The notes: generated from the sequence alone by a model not told the origin. A DNA stretch of 64,000 bases from Fuerstiella marisgermanici (GCF_001983935.1 NZ_CP017641.1:5298501-5362500); one strand, 5' to 3'. Shown: positions 38,201 to 46,825, counted from the first letter of the stretch. Made by a program: numbers and translations.

Positions 38201-39840
38201 GCTCTGTCATCGCGCCGACGCGAGTGATCTATGTTACAGACCTGGCGGCCAACGAATACACCCATTTCAAGCCGCTGAACAATGCGAAACATCGTGCGTG
38301 GGTTCGAGGCGTGAATGACGCGGGCGAAAAGTCTGACTGGAGCCCGCTTATTGAATTCACGGTCGACGTCCCCACACCTCAGCTTCCGCAACTGGTCGAA
38401 ATTGGCCGTACTGAAGATCAGACGCCAACGTTCACATGGAACAGTGTGAGTGGTGACGCTTTTGGCAGTGGCACGCGGTTCACCTTGTGGGTCAACAACC
38501 TGACTACGGGTGAAGCACGAGCTATTCACGAAACCGGTATCGCCGGAACGTCGTACACACCCACGACGCCGCTACCGCAAGGTCGATATGCAGCCTGGGT
38601 TCAAGCAGTCAGTGCCGTCGGAATCAAGAGTGCGTGGAGCCCACGAATCGTTTTGACGGTCGACCAGCCGGCACCAGAACGTCCGACGCTAACAGGCCCC
38701 GTGGCTGAAGCAGGTACCGGGACAACTGACATCCTGACCGACCTGCCGGAATTCGAATGGACCGCCACAGTGGGTTCCGCCACCTATGAACTTTGGGTGA
38801 ATCACTTGGACAGCGGCACAGTTCGCATTGTGCACGAAAAGGGAATTGAAGACACGACGTTCACGCCGGAGCTTCGACTTCCGGAAGGTACCTTCAAAGC
38901 CTGGGTTCGCGGGTATAACCTGGCAGGCGAAGTTGGCGAATGGAGTGACTCATACACGTTTAAGCTGGACGTTCCGGCCCCTGGCATTCCGACCATCACC
39001 GGGCCAGCGACCAACGCTGTCGGAACAGTTGTCGACCCAACCCCCACGATCACATGGGACATGGCCATTCCGACAGGCAACTACGACCTGCAACTGGAAC
39101 ACGCGGGAACCGGCGCCCTGGTGATTGACGAAACCGGCATCACGACGGAAAGCTACACCGTGCCGATTCAGTTGGCAGAAACCACGTACCGCACTCGAGT
39201 GCGTGCCGTGAATTCCGCTGGCGAAAAAAGTGAATGGACTGAATGGTCTACGTTCCGCATCGACGTACCAAACGCCACAACACCGATTGCACTCGGCCCA
39301 ACCGGAACCGTGCTGCAAAACAATGTCACGTTCCAGTGGCAACACACGTCGGGCAACGTGCAGTATGAAATCCTGGTTCGTGACCTGCTGAAACAGGAAT
39401 CGATCACGTTCCGCGATTTTACCTTCCAGGTCGATCCCGATCAGTCGCGTGCCACCATTAACCGCAGCCTGCCGAACGGAACTTATCGCTTCTGGGTGCG
39501 AGCATTCAATTCGCAGGGAACAGCGAGTGCGTGGAGTAATTCGCTGTCGTTCACTGTCGAAAACCGGCTCACGTCACTTCGGTCGAACGTGGCAAATGGC
39601 GACGACACTTCAACCGTTGCGGTCGAACTGAAATTCCAGCCGGATGAAGCGGGCAAGAACGCCGTCGCCGAGTACGTCGACAGCGCTGAGGCGCCTGTGC
39701 CTGAAGCGGGGCCTGAGTCATCTGGCGACGCCGCCAAGAGTGATGCGAATTCCGACGATGCCAACGATTCTGCAATGGAAGCCGTGATGGCCGAGTTGGC
39801 AGACCCGACCAACGCAGACCTGCTGTATCCTGCGACCTGA
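35263..39840 (+). CDS. Large subtilisin-like protease with P-domain, Calx-like module and seven FN3-like repeats
   Basis: 1525 residues. The N-terminus is long and basic and has an EARLLLTAD stretch, similar to the LEPRLLLSA-type N-terminal motif of many planctomycete surface proteins. The S8 domain shows Asp near 203 (IGIIDDGLETTHEDL), His near 240 (DFHGTAVAGVASG), and Ser near 420 (FGGTSSATPLVSGI). A P-domain (about 520-620) and a Calx-beta-like module (about 625-740) follow. Seven repeats of about 100 residues follow, most ending in W-(S/T)-x-x-x-x-F-x-V-D, for example DPGEWSTPVGFTVD. An acidic tail ends the protein. It is probably a surface or outer-membrane-linked protease, with catalysis supported by the full triad. 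A strong terminator follows. Confidence 0.9.
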   Translation: MPRLSSDKTQSSMRLRLMKSVNEMLRFLQQCLSSRRDERRSGPQKMKGLGFAEAVEARLLLTADLRDALFAPVVMDEISDDTSIESYFLNFDTPQDVETLKVATNAISVEASNLIENGYTITLSQGLTLQDAADTFSDIDGFNYLHPNVPRQHSLRAVPNDPLYVDQWHLSNTGQGQGVVGADSNIASVWDNYTGAGVTIGIIDDGLETTHEDLVDNVNTTIDFDWNGNDNDPSPTVTSDFHGTAVAGVASGKGNNGIGGSGAAWDAELVGLRLIAGGVTDQQEAQALTHEMNAIDIYNNSWGPVDNGRISSIGPQALAALEQAATTGRGGLGNIHTWAGGNGGDTTNDNVNYDPYANSRFTIAVGALTNSGVRSSYSDVGASLIVTASSNGGDLGITTTDLTGSNGYDTSNYTNTFGGTSSATPLVSGIIALMLEANPLLTYRDVTDILVRNAERVDAANADWVQNGAGLWVNHEYGFGGVDAAASVAAAETHLSLPTERNYKTGTINVNQAIPDVGGAAVTNTVSVAAADAISSLEYVEVVFSASHSYIGDLEVVLTSPSGTQSVLAQTRNQDSQTAYSNWVFTTARNWGESSQGVWTISVTDKASGGTGTFDSFALNFYGTDQAIRISESAGSTIVTDSGKTDFFDVVLPSMPSSNVVLNVASQDTSEVTTSTASLTFTPSNWDRPQRVTVSGVVDLAQDGDKQTNVIISVDAANSDALYANVGAQTVSVTSRDDDFNLPLKPVITSPGVRPATSSPAFEWTSVDNAVTYNITITNEFTGAVVQQRSGLILPRHTFASPFVNSIYRAVVRGVNADGVVGLPSDPLLFSIGEPAVPAAPVITSPTQGSIITNNLPQIQWRHSAAAIEYELFLSAGGNVTRVRVPGVDIGNGLRAYTPTTSLPEGFNSVWVRAFNPFGDPGEWSTPVGFTVDAFQTPSTPTMTAPILTVTTNASPTFRWIGAGATSYELWVDELPGGDSSVIAPTRVIYVTDLAANEYTHFKPLNNAKHRAWVRGVNDAGEKSDWSPLIEFTVDVPTPQLPQLVEIGRTEDQTPTFTWNSVSGDAFGSGTRFTLWVNNLTTGEARAIHETGIAGTSYTPTTPLPQGRYAAWVQAVSAVGIKSAWSPRIVLTVDQPAPERPTLTGPVAEAGTGTTDILTDLPEFEWTATVGSATYELWVNHLDSGTVRIVHEKGIEDTTFTPELRLPEGTFKAWVRGYNLAGEVGEWSDSYTFKLDVPAPGIPTITGPATNAVGTVVDPTPTITWDMAIPTGNYDLQLEHAGTGALVIDETGITTESYTVPIQLAETTYRTRVRAVNSAGEKSEWTEWSTFRIDVPNATTPIALGPTGTVLQNNVTFQWQHTSGNVQYEILVRDLLKQESITFRDFTFQVDPDQSRATINRSLPNGTYRFWVRAFNSQGTASAWSNSLSFTVENRLTSLRSNVANGDDTSTVAVELKFQPDEAGKNAVAEYVDSAEAPVPEAGPESSGDAAKSDANSDDANDSAMEAVMAELADPTNADLLYPAT

Positions 39841-39900
39841 TCAGTACAAGCATTCGCAGTGAATTCACAGTGACTGATTGCTGTGTCTCGACAAGCAAAT

Positions 39901-39929
39901 GAAGCCCGGCTCCCCAAGAGCCGGGCTTC
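39901..39929 (+). terminator. Bidirectional-type hairpin after the subtilase gene
   Basis: A perfect 12-base stem (GAAGCCCGGCTC with its exact complement) and a five-base loop. It lies 60 bases after the stop. There is no long T-run, but the symmetric hairpin and its position suit a transcription terminator. Confidence 0.7.
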
Positions 39930-40080
39930 TGGCGTTTCCACCCTTCTCAGGCCGCCACAAATTCGCCGCAATCTGTTGTCAGAATGTCACTTGCGCCGAA
40001 TTTACATTCTCGGGAACCTTCACGCCGGTCGGTGCGTCAAAGCTACGTGACACCACGCTCCTTTAGTCCCACCTGCCCTT

Positions 40081-41178
40081 GTGATCGCCCGCCCCATGTC
40101 TGCTTCATCTCCCATTGATCCCGAAGAATTGCTGTCTGCGGAATTCGATTCCAGCGACAGCGACCCAGCGTCTGCCGTAGAAATGGATGCTGATCACTCT
40201 ACCAGTTTGCTCGCAAAATGGCGGCAGGTTGGGGATAGCCTGCGAGCGCTCCCGATGCGGAAAGAGACGAACCTACATCTTTCGGTGCTCCAGCAGATCC
40301 GCGGCGAATCCCGCCAGCCACTGGAAGCAGCGTCGGCGCAAACTTCGCAGTTCAGCCACAGCGATCGAGCTTCGCAGGGGGCTCGATGGGCCGCATTGGT
40401 CTCATCACTGGCGGCCGTGCTGTTGGTGTGCGTGTCGTGGATCGTCGCGCCGGACCGTTCGGGGCTCGTTCAGTCCGGGCTGATTCAGCCCGCCACGGTT
40501 GCTCAGTCTTCTTTAATGAGGCTGGAAGAAGACGTGGCCAGCCTGCCGGGAAATTGGGAAGTGCTGGTCGTCACTGTCGCGGCAAATCGCCAGGGTGGCA
40601 TTCCGGAATCCGTACGAAAAACGGTCGGTGATCGAGGCCTGCGGCTGCATTCGCTGGCGGATTCGGCGGTCGTGGACGAGAGTCACCCGGGGGTTCTGAT
40701 GGCGACGGGCGATGTGTCGTCCGAACTTCGCGGCGTTCTGGAAGCGGATCCGGACGACTTCCAAATCGAAATGAACCCCGACCAGATCGGCGATTTGAGT
40801 CGGTCCGAACTGCTGAATAAGTTCGCCGAATCGATGCGAGTTCCGACGAAGTCTGACGAATACTTTGGCGAGATGTATGCGATTCTGCCTGACGACGATG
40901 CACTCGTGGTGAAGTCCCTCCCTTCTAAAGCGTCAGTAGAAGAGATCGTCATGGCGGACGCTGCAAACAGCGCCGATCCAGAAACGTTAGCTCACCGCAA
41001 TTCTCCCGAGAATGCCGTTGGTCAGGCAACCGCCCAAAATGTTGCACACGTCGCAAAAAGTCGGCTGTCAAAGAGCAGCGGGAAGCCGGTTCTGGTAGTG
41101 TTTGTAAAACGCAAACCAGCACCGCCAAACCACCGCAGCAGCAACCAGCCGCATTCGATCCGCGCCGGGCAGGTGTAG
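40081..41178 (+). CDS. Membrane anti-sigma-like protein
   Basis: 365 residues from GTG 40081; ATG 40096 (MSASSPIDPE) is an alternative. The first 80 residues resemble the N-terminal part of RseA-like anti-sigma factors (SLLAKWRQVGDSLRALPM and helices around it). One transmembrane span follows (WAALVSSLAAVLLVCVSWIV, about 103-122). The remaining 240 residues are probably outside the membrane and contain no recognised domain. No sigma factor gene is adjacent, so the partner is unknown; the assignment rests on the N-terminal pattern and topology. It lies 240 bases after the subtilase gene and only 21 bases before the GNAT gene, so it may be co-transcribed with the latter. Confidence 0.6.
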   Translation: MIARPMSASSPIDPEELLSAEFDSSDSDPASAVEMDADHSTSLLAKWRQVGDSLRALPMRKETNLHLSVLQQIRGESRQPLEAASAQTSQFSHSDRASQGARWAALVSSLAAVLLVCVSWIVAPDRSGLVQSGLIQPATVAQSSLMRLEEDVASLPGNWEVLVVTVAANRQGGIPESVRKTVGDRGLRLHSLADSAVVDESHPGVLMATGDVSSELRGVLEADPDDFQIEMNPDQIGDLSRSELLNKFAESMRVPTKSDEYFGEMYAILPDDDALVVKSLPSKASVEEIVMADAANSADPETLAHRNSPENAVGQATAQNVAHVAKSRLSKSSGKPVLVVFVKRKPAPPNHRSSNQPHSIRAGQV

Positions 41179-41199
41179 GCGACCAACGGGAATCCAGAA

Positions 41200-41655
41200 T
41201 TGAACATCACGTTTCGCTCTGCCACTCACTCAGACATCCCGACGCTTGCCGACTTCAACTGTCGCCTGGCCATGGAAACCGAAGGCAGGCAGCTGGACAG
41301 TGCAACGGTGCAAGCCGGCGTGACTCGTGGCCTGGACGTCGGTGAAGAAGTCCGGTACTTCGTGGCAGATGCTGATGGGCAAGTGATCGGCCAGATCATG
41401 CTCACGCGAGAATGGAGCGACTGGCGTGACGGCTGGATTGCGTGGCTGCAAAGCGTCTACGTCGTCGCGGAAGCACGGGGCAAAGGCGTGTTCAAGGGAC
41501 TGCTGCAGCATGCAATCGACCAGTTAAAGCAGCAACCGGATGTCGTATGCATGCGACTTTATGTAGAACGGGACAACAACGCGGCCATCGCGACCTATCA
41601 AAAATTGAACTTTGCAGACTCCGGCTATCACGTCATGGAAACGCCGCTGCAATAA
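41200..41655 (+). CDS. GNAT-family N-acetyltransferase
   Basis: 151 residues, starting from TTG 41200 (MNITFRSATHSD). The acetyl-CoA pyrophosphate loop appears as VVAEARGKGVFKGLL (R/Q-x-x-G-x-G/A type), preceded by a beta-strand AWLQSVYV. C-terminal IATYQKLNFADSGYHVME is typical of GNATs. Substrate unknown. The gene is squeezed between the anti-sigma-like gene (21 bases upstream) and the sulfatase (22 bases downstream), so a three-gene transcript is possible. Confidence 0.85.
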   Translation: MNITFRSATHSDIPTLADFNCRLAMETEGRQLDSATVQAGVTRGLDVGEEVRYFVADADGQVIGQIMLTREWSDWRDGWIAWLQSVYVVAEARGKGVFKGLLQHAIDQLKQQPDVVCMRLYVERDNNAAIATYQKLNFADSGYHVMETPLQ

Positions 41656-41677
41656 TTGACCGGCCCCGAGCCCTGCA

Positions 41678-43159
41678 ATGAAAGCCGTTTGCATGCCGTC
41701 CGCCGCCTACTTGTTGTCAATTTCACTGCTGGTGTTTGTAGACCTCAGCACGATCGCGTCCGCCAGCGACGATGCGACCGTGAAGAAAAGTCGCCAGCCG
41801 AATATTGTCATTCTACTGGCCGATGACCTTGGCTACGGGGAAACTGGTTGTCAGGGCAATCCGCAGATTCCCACACCGCATATCGATTCCATTGCCAACG
41901 ACGGGGTGCGGTTTACTAACGGCTACGTCACAGCCGCGTTTTGCAGCGCGTCGCGAGCCGGCCTGCTTACTGGCCGCTATCAAACTCGCTTCGGCTACGA
42001 ATTCAATCCGATCGGCGCGAAGAATGAAGATCCCGATGCGGGCCTTCCGCTGAAGCAGAAGACGTTCGCCAATGTTCTGCACGATGTCGGCTACACGACC
42101 GCGTTGATCGGCAAATGGCATTTGGGCGGAACAGCAAAATACCATCCTCTGCGGCGTGGCTTTGACGAATTCTTCGGCTTCCTGCACGAAGGCCATTACT
42201 TCGTCCCGCCACCTTTCGACGGCGTCACAACGATGCTGCGTCGGCGATCGCTGCCCGGACATGCTCAAGGGCGATACCGCAGCCCGGACGGCAAGCTGGT
42301 TTACACAACTCACATGGGCCACGACGAACCTGCCTACGACGCCGACAATCCGATTTATCGAGGTGGCCAGCCAGTGCATGAATCCGCCTACTTAACAGAT
42401 GCCTTCACGCGCGAAGCGGTCGACTTCATCGACCGGAATGCCGACCGCCCGTTTCTGCTGTACCTCGCCTACAACGCTGTTCACAGTCCGCTGCAGGGAG
42501 CTGATCGATATATGGACAGCTTCGCACATGTCGACGACGTCCATCGCCGCATCTTCGCGTCCATGCTGGCCAACATGGACGACAGCATCGGAGCCGTCCT
42601 GACCAGGATTCGCGACGAGAACCTGACCAACGACACGCTGGTCTTCTTCCTCAGCGACAACGGTGGACCGACTCGGGAACTGACCAGCAGTAATCTGCCG
42701 CTACGTGGTGAAAAGGGTTCGATGTTCGAAGGTGGGCTGCGGATACCGTTTTGCGTACGCTGGCCGGGGCAAATTCCGCCGAATACGGTCTATGATCACC
42801 CTGTCGTTTCGCTCGACCTTTTCGCGACCGCAGTTGCCGCGGCCGGCATCGATCTGGCGACGATAAAGAATCTTGATGGCGTGAATCTGGTACCGTTTTT
42901 GAACGGCAAACGGAAGTCAGCCCCCCACGAGACTCTGTTCTGGCGAACTGGAAACAAGGCGGCTCTGCGGCACCAGCAATGGAAGTTGCTGCGAAACCCG
43001 CGGCGCGGCGGATCGCTGGCGTGGGAGTTGTACGACCTGTCCAACGACGTAAGCGAATCCCAAAACCTTGCAGACCAAAACACTGCAAAGCGCGAAGAGT
43101 TGGTGCGCCGGTGGGAAGCGATGAATTCGGAAATGGTTGATCCCACGTGGACGCCGTAA
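41678..43159 (+). CDS. Secreted type I sulfatase
   Basis: 493 residues with a signal peptide (LLSISLLVFVDLSTIASAS). The metal-binding Asp pair and strand read NIVILLADDLGYGETGC. The formylglycine signature is C89-S-A91-S-R93, which fits the C-x-(P/A)-x-R rule, so a maturing enzyme elsewhere should convert Cys89. Further conserved sites are IGKWHLGG and FFLSDNGG. It hydrolyses sulfate esters, likely of polysaccharides, in the periplasm. Planctomycetes have many paralogues. A tandem repeat starts immediately after its stop. Confidence 0.92.
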   Translation: MKAVCMPSAAYLLSISLLVFVDLSTIASASDDATVKKSRQPNIVILLADDLGYGETGCQGNPQIPTPHIDSIANDGVRFTNGYVTAAFCSASRAGLLTGRYQTRFGYEFNPIGAKNEDPDAGLPLKQKTFANVLHDVGYTTALIGKWHLGGTAKYHPLRRGFDEFFGFLHEGHYFVPPPFDGVTTMLRRRSLPGHAQGRYRSPDGKLVYTTHMGHDEPAYDADNPIYRGGQPVHESAYLTDAFTREAVDFIDRNADRPFLLYLAYNAVHSPLQGADRYMDSFAHVDDVHRRIFASMLANMDDSIGAVLTRIRDENLTNDTLVFFLSDNGGPTRELTSSNLPLRGEKGSMFEGGLRIPFCVRWPGQIPPNTVYDHPVVSLDLFATAVAAAGIDLATIKNLDGVNLVPFLNGKRKSAPHETLFWRTGNKAALRHQQWKLLRNPRRGGSLAWELYDLSNDVSESQNLADQNTAKREELVRRWEAMNSEMVDPTWTP

Positions 43160-43169
43160 GCCGTAAGCC

Positions 43170-43233
43170 GTCACCCAGTCACCCAGTCACCCAGTCAGCC
43201 AGTCAGCCAGTCAGCCAGTCAGCCAGTCAGCCA
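43170..43233 (+). repeat. Tandem octamer repeat after the sulfatase stop
   Basis: Eight direct copies of an octamer: three of GTCACCCA followed by five of GTCAGCCA. Just before them is a partial duplication of GCCGTAA that includes the stop codon of the sulfatase. It is a minisatellite-type array and may vary in copy number by slippage. No coding or regulatory role is visible. Confidence 0.9.
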
Positions 43234-43490
43234 ACTTATCGTGGCGACCTATCGAGGTGTAGAAACCGCAGCGGCCGGCGGTTCGCAAACAGCTTCAAGA
43301 TTTCGGAGCCGCGCTGCAGCATGCTGAGGCCCTGGCGGTTTCCGGCACCACACTGCGGCTCCCGTTATTGAGGGCGAGGCAGCAAGACACCGCAATTGGT
43401 TTAGAATCCCTGCAGAATCACTACACTCGTAGTGCGAACGGTCTAAACTGCGGTGAACAGCCGCCTATTCAGAATCCGACAGGAAAAACC
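43234..43490. other. Region between the octamer array and the Rieske gene
   Basis: 257 bases. An open frame runs into the Rieske gene from 43368, but the 41 codons before its proposed start have no protein character. The region presumably contains the promoter. Confidence 0.4.
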
Positions 43491-44216
43491 ATGGAACGCC
43501 TCATTGGCACCGACGAACTACAGCCGGGGGAACGTGAGTCTGTTTTTGTGGACGACATTCCCGCACTTGTTGTCCGCCTTGGCGACGACTATTTCGTGAT
43601 CGAAGACGTCTGCTCGCACGATGGCCAGCCGCTCACCGACGGCCCGATCGCCGATGGAGCGATCACGTGTCCGCGACACGGCGCGAAGTTCGACCTGAAA
43701 ACCGGAGCCGCTTTGTGCATGCCGGCCACAAAAGGAATTCGCACGTTTCACGTCGAAGTGAAAGACGGAGGCGTGTGGGCTTCCGAAGCAAAGGCCGCCG
43801 CCGTCGAAACCGACAACGCAAGTCAAGCAAAGAGTGAAACCGCGGCGACCGCAACATCGGCCGAATCCGAATCTGCGGATGAAACGCCCGCCGATGAAAG
43901 CAAGTCTGCTTCAACGGAATCCGAATACCTTGAAGCGTTGCGACAGGTCATCGACCCGGAGTTAATGATCAACATCGTCGACCTCGGCCTGATTTATTCT
44001 GTGGAACAGGATGAAGAAAACGCTGGTCGCTTGAAGGTGGATATGACGCTGACCAGCCCAGCCTGTCCGGCGGGCCCTCAACTTGTGCAGCAATCCAAAA
44101 TGGCGTTGGAACGCCTGCACGATGTCGATGAAGCGGCGATCACAATCGTCATGTCTCCACCGTGGTCGCCCGAACGCATGACAGACGACGCCAAAGATCA
44201 GCTCGGGATTTTTTAG
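43491..44216 (+). CDS. Rieske [2Fe-2S] ferredoxin fused to a DUF59/MIP18-like Fe-S assembly domain
   Basis: I chose ATG 43491 (MERLIGTDEL) with AGGA seven bases before; the frame is open from 43368. 241 residues. The Rieske part holds C41-x-H43 and C60-x-x-H63 (CSHDG and CPRHG), the four cluster ligands. A Ala/Ser/Glu-rich linker of about 45 residues follows. The C-terminal 100 residues match DUF59/SufT: EYLEALRQVIDPELMINIVD, DLGLIYSV, and the Cys in LTSPACPAGPQL. DUF59 proteins help to mature or deliver Fe-S clusters. The fused form suggests a carrier that loads or shares its own cluster (inference). It lies 116 bases before the aldehyde dehydrogenase gene, without clear coupling. Confidence 0.9.
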   Translation: MERLIGTDELQPGERESVFVDDIPALVVRLGDDYFVIEDVCSHDGQPLTDGPIADGAITCPRHGAKFDLKTGAALCMPATKGIRTFHVEVKDGGVWASEAKAAAVETDNASQAKSETAATATSAESESADETPADESKSASTESEYLEALRQVIDPELMINIVDLGLIYSVEQDEENAGRLKVDMTLTSPACPAGPQLVQQSKMALERLHDVDEAAITIVMSPPWSPERMTDDAKDQLGIF

Positions 44217-44332
44217 GCGGCCCCGTCCACCGACACAGTCGGGCGAACGTCCGAATTTGCTCCTGCTGGCCGCATTTAAGTCGAGCGTGAAAGAGCAGGG
44301 CATTTATGTAATCGCATTTCAGGAATCATAAA

Positions 44333-45910
44333 ATGACACACCCCGTCCTCATCAACGGCGCATGGGTCGCTTCAGAAACCGCTGAAACATTCCAGGCCAT
44401 TAATCCTACGACTCAGGAAACCCTTCCCGGCGTGTTTCCGCTGAGCCCGTGGTCGGAAATTGACAAGGCAATCCAGGCCGCGTCAGACGTTGCGAAGGAA
44501 GTTCGAGGCTGGCCGGGAAGTCGGTTCGCTGAATTCCTGAACGCCTACGCCGATGAAATCGAAGCTCGTGCCGATGATTTGGTCGCGGCCGCTCATGCAG
44601 AAACAGCGCTGCCGGTTTCACCGCGTTTGAAAGATGGCGAGTTGCCTCGCACGACGAACCAGCTTCGCCAGGCGGCTGAAGCAGCGGAGACCGGTTCGTG
44701 GCGGAGTCCGATCATCGACACAGCGACCGGCATTCGTTCTGTGCTCGGCCCCATCGGGCCAGTGGTGGTGTTCGGCCCAAACAACTTTCCGTTTGCGTTT
44801 AACGGAATCGCGGGCGGCGATTTTGCAGCAGCGATTGCGGCCGGAAACCCCGTGATCGCCAAAGGTCACTCCAGTCATCCCGATACGACTCGCATCTTCG
44901 GCGAAGCTGTTGTCGCCGCCATTCAGAAGACCAACATGCCCAAAGCACTGGTGCAGTTGATCTACAGAACCAGCCATGAAGATGGCTACAAACTCGTGTC
45001 CGATCAACGAATCGCCGCCAGCGGTTACACGGGAGCTCGCCATACCGGGCTTAAACTAAAAGCCGCCGCCGATGCAGCAGGCAAGCCGTTCTACGCAGAA
45101 CTGTCCAGCATCAACCCGGTCTTCATTCTGCAGGGTGCTCTGGCTGAACGAGCCGACGCGATTGCGGATGACTTCAGCGGCAGCTGCCTGATGGGCACCG
45201 GCCAGTTCTGTACGAATCCGGGCATGGTAATTGTTCCGGCTGGCTCCGAAGGAGAAGCCTTTGTGAAGTCGGTGGCGGAACGGTTTCAGAATGCGGCGGT
45301 CGGGACAATGCTGGGCGAGGGCGTGCAGAAAAGTTTCGCGCATGGCATCGAGACTCTGAAGAAGGCCGGAGCAGTCGTGGAAACGGGCGGTGAGCCGGGC
45401 GGCGGAAACGGGTTCTGCTATCAAAACACGCTGCTGACGGTGCCGGGTTCGCTGTATCTAAAAAATCCGGAAGTGTTCCAAACAGAAGCCTTTGGCAACG
45501 GTTCGTTGGTCGTGCTGGCGGACGACGTCGATCAAATGAAGGCGATTGCAGAATCTCTGGAAGGCAACTTAACCGGCTGCGTTTATTCCGACACGGCCGG
45601 TGCCGACGACGACGCGTACCGAATTGTGGAACCGGCATTGCGAACAAAAGTCGGCCGACTGCTCAACGACAAAATGCCGACCGGCGTAGCTGTATCGGCC
45701 GCCATGAACCACGGCGGGCCATTCCCGGCGACCGGTCATCCCGGATTCACGGCGGTCGGCCTGCCAACATCAGCCGCTCGATTTGGCATGCTGATGTGCT
45801 ATGACAACGTACGGCCAAACCGTCTTCCGGAAATCCTGCAGGACAAGAATCCATCGTCAGCAACCTGGCGACGAGTCGATGGGCAGTGGACGACGGACGA
45901 CGTCAGCTAA
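44333..45910 (+). CDS. NADP-type aldehyde dehydrogenase (ketoglutarate-semialdehyde-like)
   Basis: 525 residues. Conserved aldehyde dehydrogenase sites: cofactor motif FGPNNFPFAFNG, general-base Glu in FYAELSSINPVFIL, and catalytic Cys in GTGQFCTNPGM. The closest relatives by pattern are alpha-ketoglutaric-semialdehyde and related NADP-linked dehydrogenases, which oxidise the last aldehyde of pentose or glucarate breakdown. I infer this only from motif pattern. The dispersed repeat (copy B) lies directly after it. Confidence 0.85.
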   Translation: MTHPVLINGAWVASETAETFQAINPTTQETLPGVFPLSPWSEIDKAIQAASDVAKEVRGWPGSRFAEFLNAYADEIEARADDLVAAAHAETALPVSPRLKDGELPRTTNQLRQAAEAAETGSWRSPIIDTATGIRSVLGPIGPVVVFGPNNFPFAFNGIAGGDFAAAIAAGNPVIAKGHSSHPDTTRIFGEAVVAAIQKTNMPKALVQLIYRTSHEDGYKLVSDQRIAASGYTGARHTGLKLKAAADAAGKPFYAELSSINPVFILQGALAERADAIADDFSGSCLMGTGQFCTNPGMVIVPAGSEGEAFVKSVAERFQNAAVGTMLGEGVQKSFAHGIETLKKAGAVVETGGEPGGGNGFCYQNTLLTVPGSLYLKNPEVFQTEAFGNGSLVVLADDVDQMKAIAESLEGNLTGCVYSDTAGADDDAYRIVEPALRTKVGRLLNDKMPTGVAVSAAMNHGGPFPATGHPGFTAVGLPTSAARFGMLMCYDNVRPNRLPEILQDKNPSSATWRRVDGQWTTDDVS

Positions 45911-45980
45911 AAAGGCTGCTGATAGACGGCGATGAAAAACGTCGCGTGCCAGCGACTCTTGAGAGCAATTTACGTTTTGT

Positions 45981-46064
45981 TGTGGACGGTTCTGGCTCGT
46001 GGGAACCGGCCCGCGTAAAACAAAAGACGATTTCCGCGGCCACAAGTCAGCGTGAAACGCTGTA
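45981..46064 (+). repeat. Dispersed 84-base repeat, copy B
   Basis: It aligns without gaps to copy A at 54889-54972. Conserved blocks are GGCTCGTGGGAA, CCGCGGC-ACAAGTCAGCG and CGCTGTA, at the same spacing, with a divergent middle. The end can fold as CAGCG/CGCTG around a variable five-base loop. It sits 70 bases after the aldehyde dehydrogenase stop. Confidence 0.75.
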
Positions 46065-46136
46065 GCGGTGACCCGCTGTTCTCATGGCCCACTGTTTCAG
46101 TCTGAGTGAATTCCATTTTTTCACAGGAGCCTCCCC

Positions 46137-46625
46137 ATGAAACGGACCCTAATCTTTGGCATTGCTCTGACTCTGCTGAGCAGCGTCTCCGTCACGGCAG
46201 ACGAAGCGGCAGACGCTGTCGCCAAACGCGAAAAAGCGTTCAGTGAAATGCTGTCCAACACAACTCTGGTTGGCTCCTTCACCGTCGACGGCAAGATGGA
46301 CGGCCCCCCGAAAGCCGAACGCTACGAAATCGAAAGTGTCACGAAGGTAACGGGCAACCTGTGGACGTTTATGGTGCGAATCAAGTACGGCAAGGTGGAC
46401 TCCAGGCTGCCTGTCACAGTGCCAGTAATTTGGGCCGAAGACACTCCCATGGTCGCCTTAACGAAGGCTTCGATCCCCGGGCTGGGCGACGAATTTGGGG
46501 CTCGAGTGATCTTTCACGACAACCGCTACGCCGGCACATGGCAACACGGAAAAGTCGGCGGACACATGTTTGGCGTGATCGAAAAGACGAAGCCGAAACA
46601 GGATGCTGAAGAGAAAGCAGAATGA
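46137..46625 (+). CDS. Small exported protein of unknown function
   Basis: 162 residues with a signal peptide (RTLIFGIALTLLSSVSVTA) and AGGAG seven bases before the ATG. The mature part is mostly beta (LVGSFTVDGKMDG, WTFMVRIKYGKV, ARVIFHDNRYAGTWQHG). A short Lys-rich tail closes it. It looks like a lipocalin-like or beta-barrel small domain, but I cannot name a family. It stands alone; the next gene, dihydroorotase, is 284 bases on. Confidence 0.7.
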   Translation: MKRTLIFGIALTLLSSVSVTADEAADAVAKREKAFSEMLSNTTLVGSFTVDGKMDGPPKAERYEIESVTKVTGNLWTFMVRIKYGKVDSRLPVTVPVIWAEDTPMVALTKASIPGLGDEFGARVIFHDNRYAGTWQHGKVGGHMFGVIEKTKPKQDAEEKAE

Positions 46626-46825
46626 GGCACATGCATGCCGAACCTCCGCAGCATGGGCCATGCGACACGCAGCTAGTTCAACCGTCATAGCAGCTCGCAA
46701 TAGAACATCGTCGCATCCGGCGAACCGGCCGCAATGTGCGAAAACTGCCAATGGGCTGGCTGCGACGTAGTTTGACGGTCGCACATATTATCGTGCTGAC
46801 ACAATTCTAAGTCTCCTGCGGCGAA

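Noticed and set aside
43170..43233. CRISPR array
   Set aside because: Units are eight bases in direct tandem with no spacers, so it is a minisatellite.
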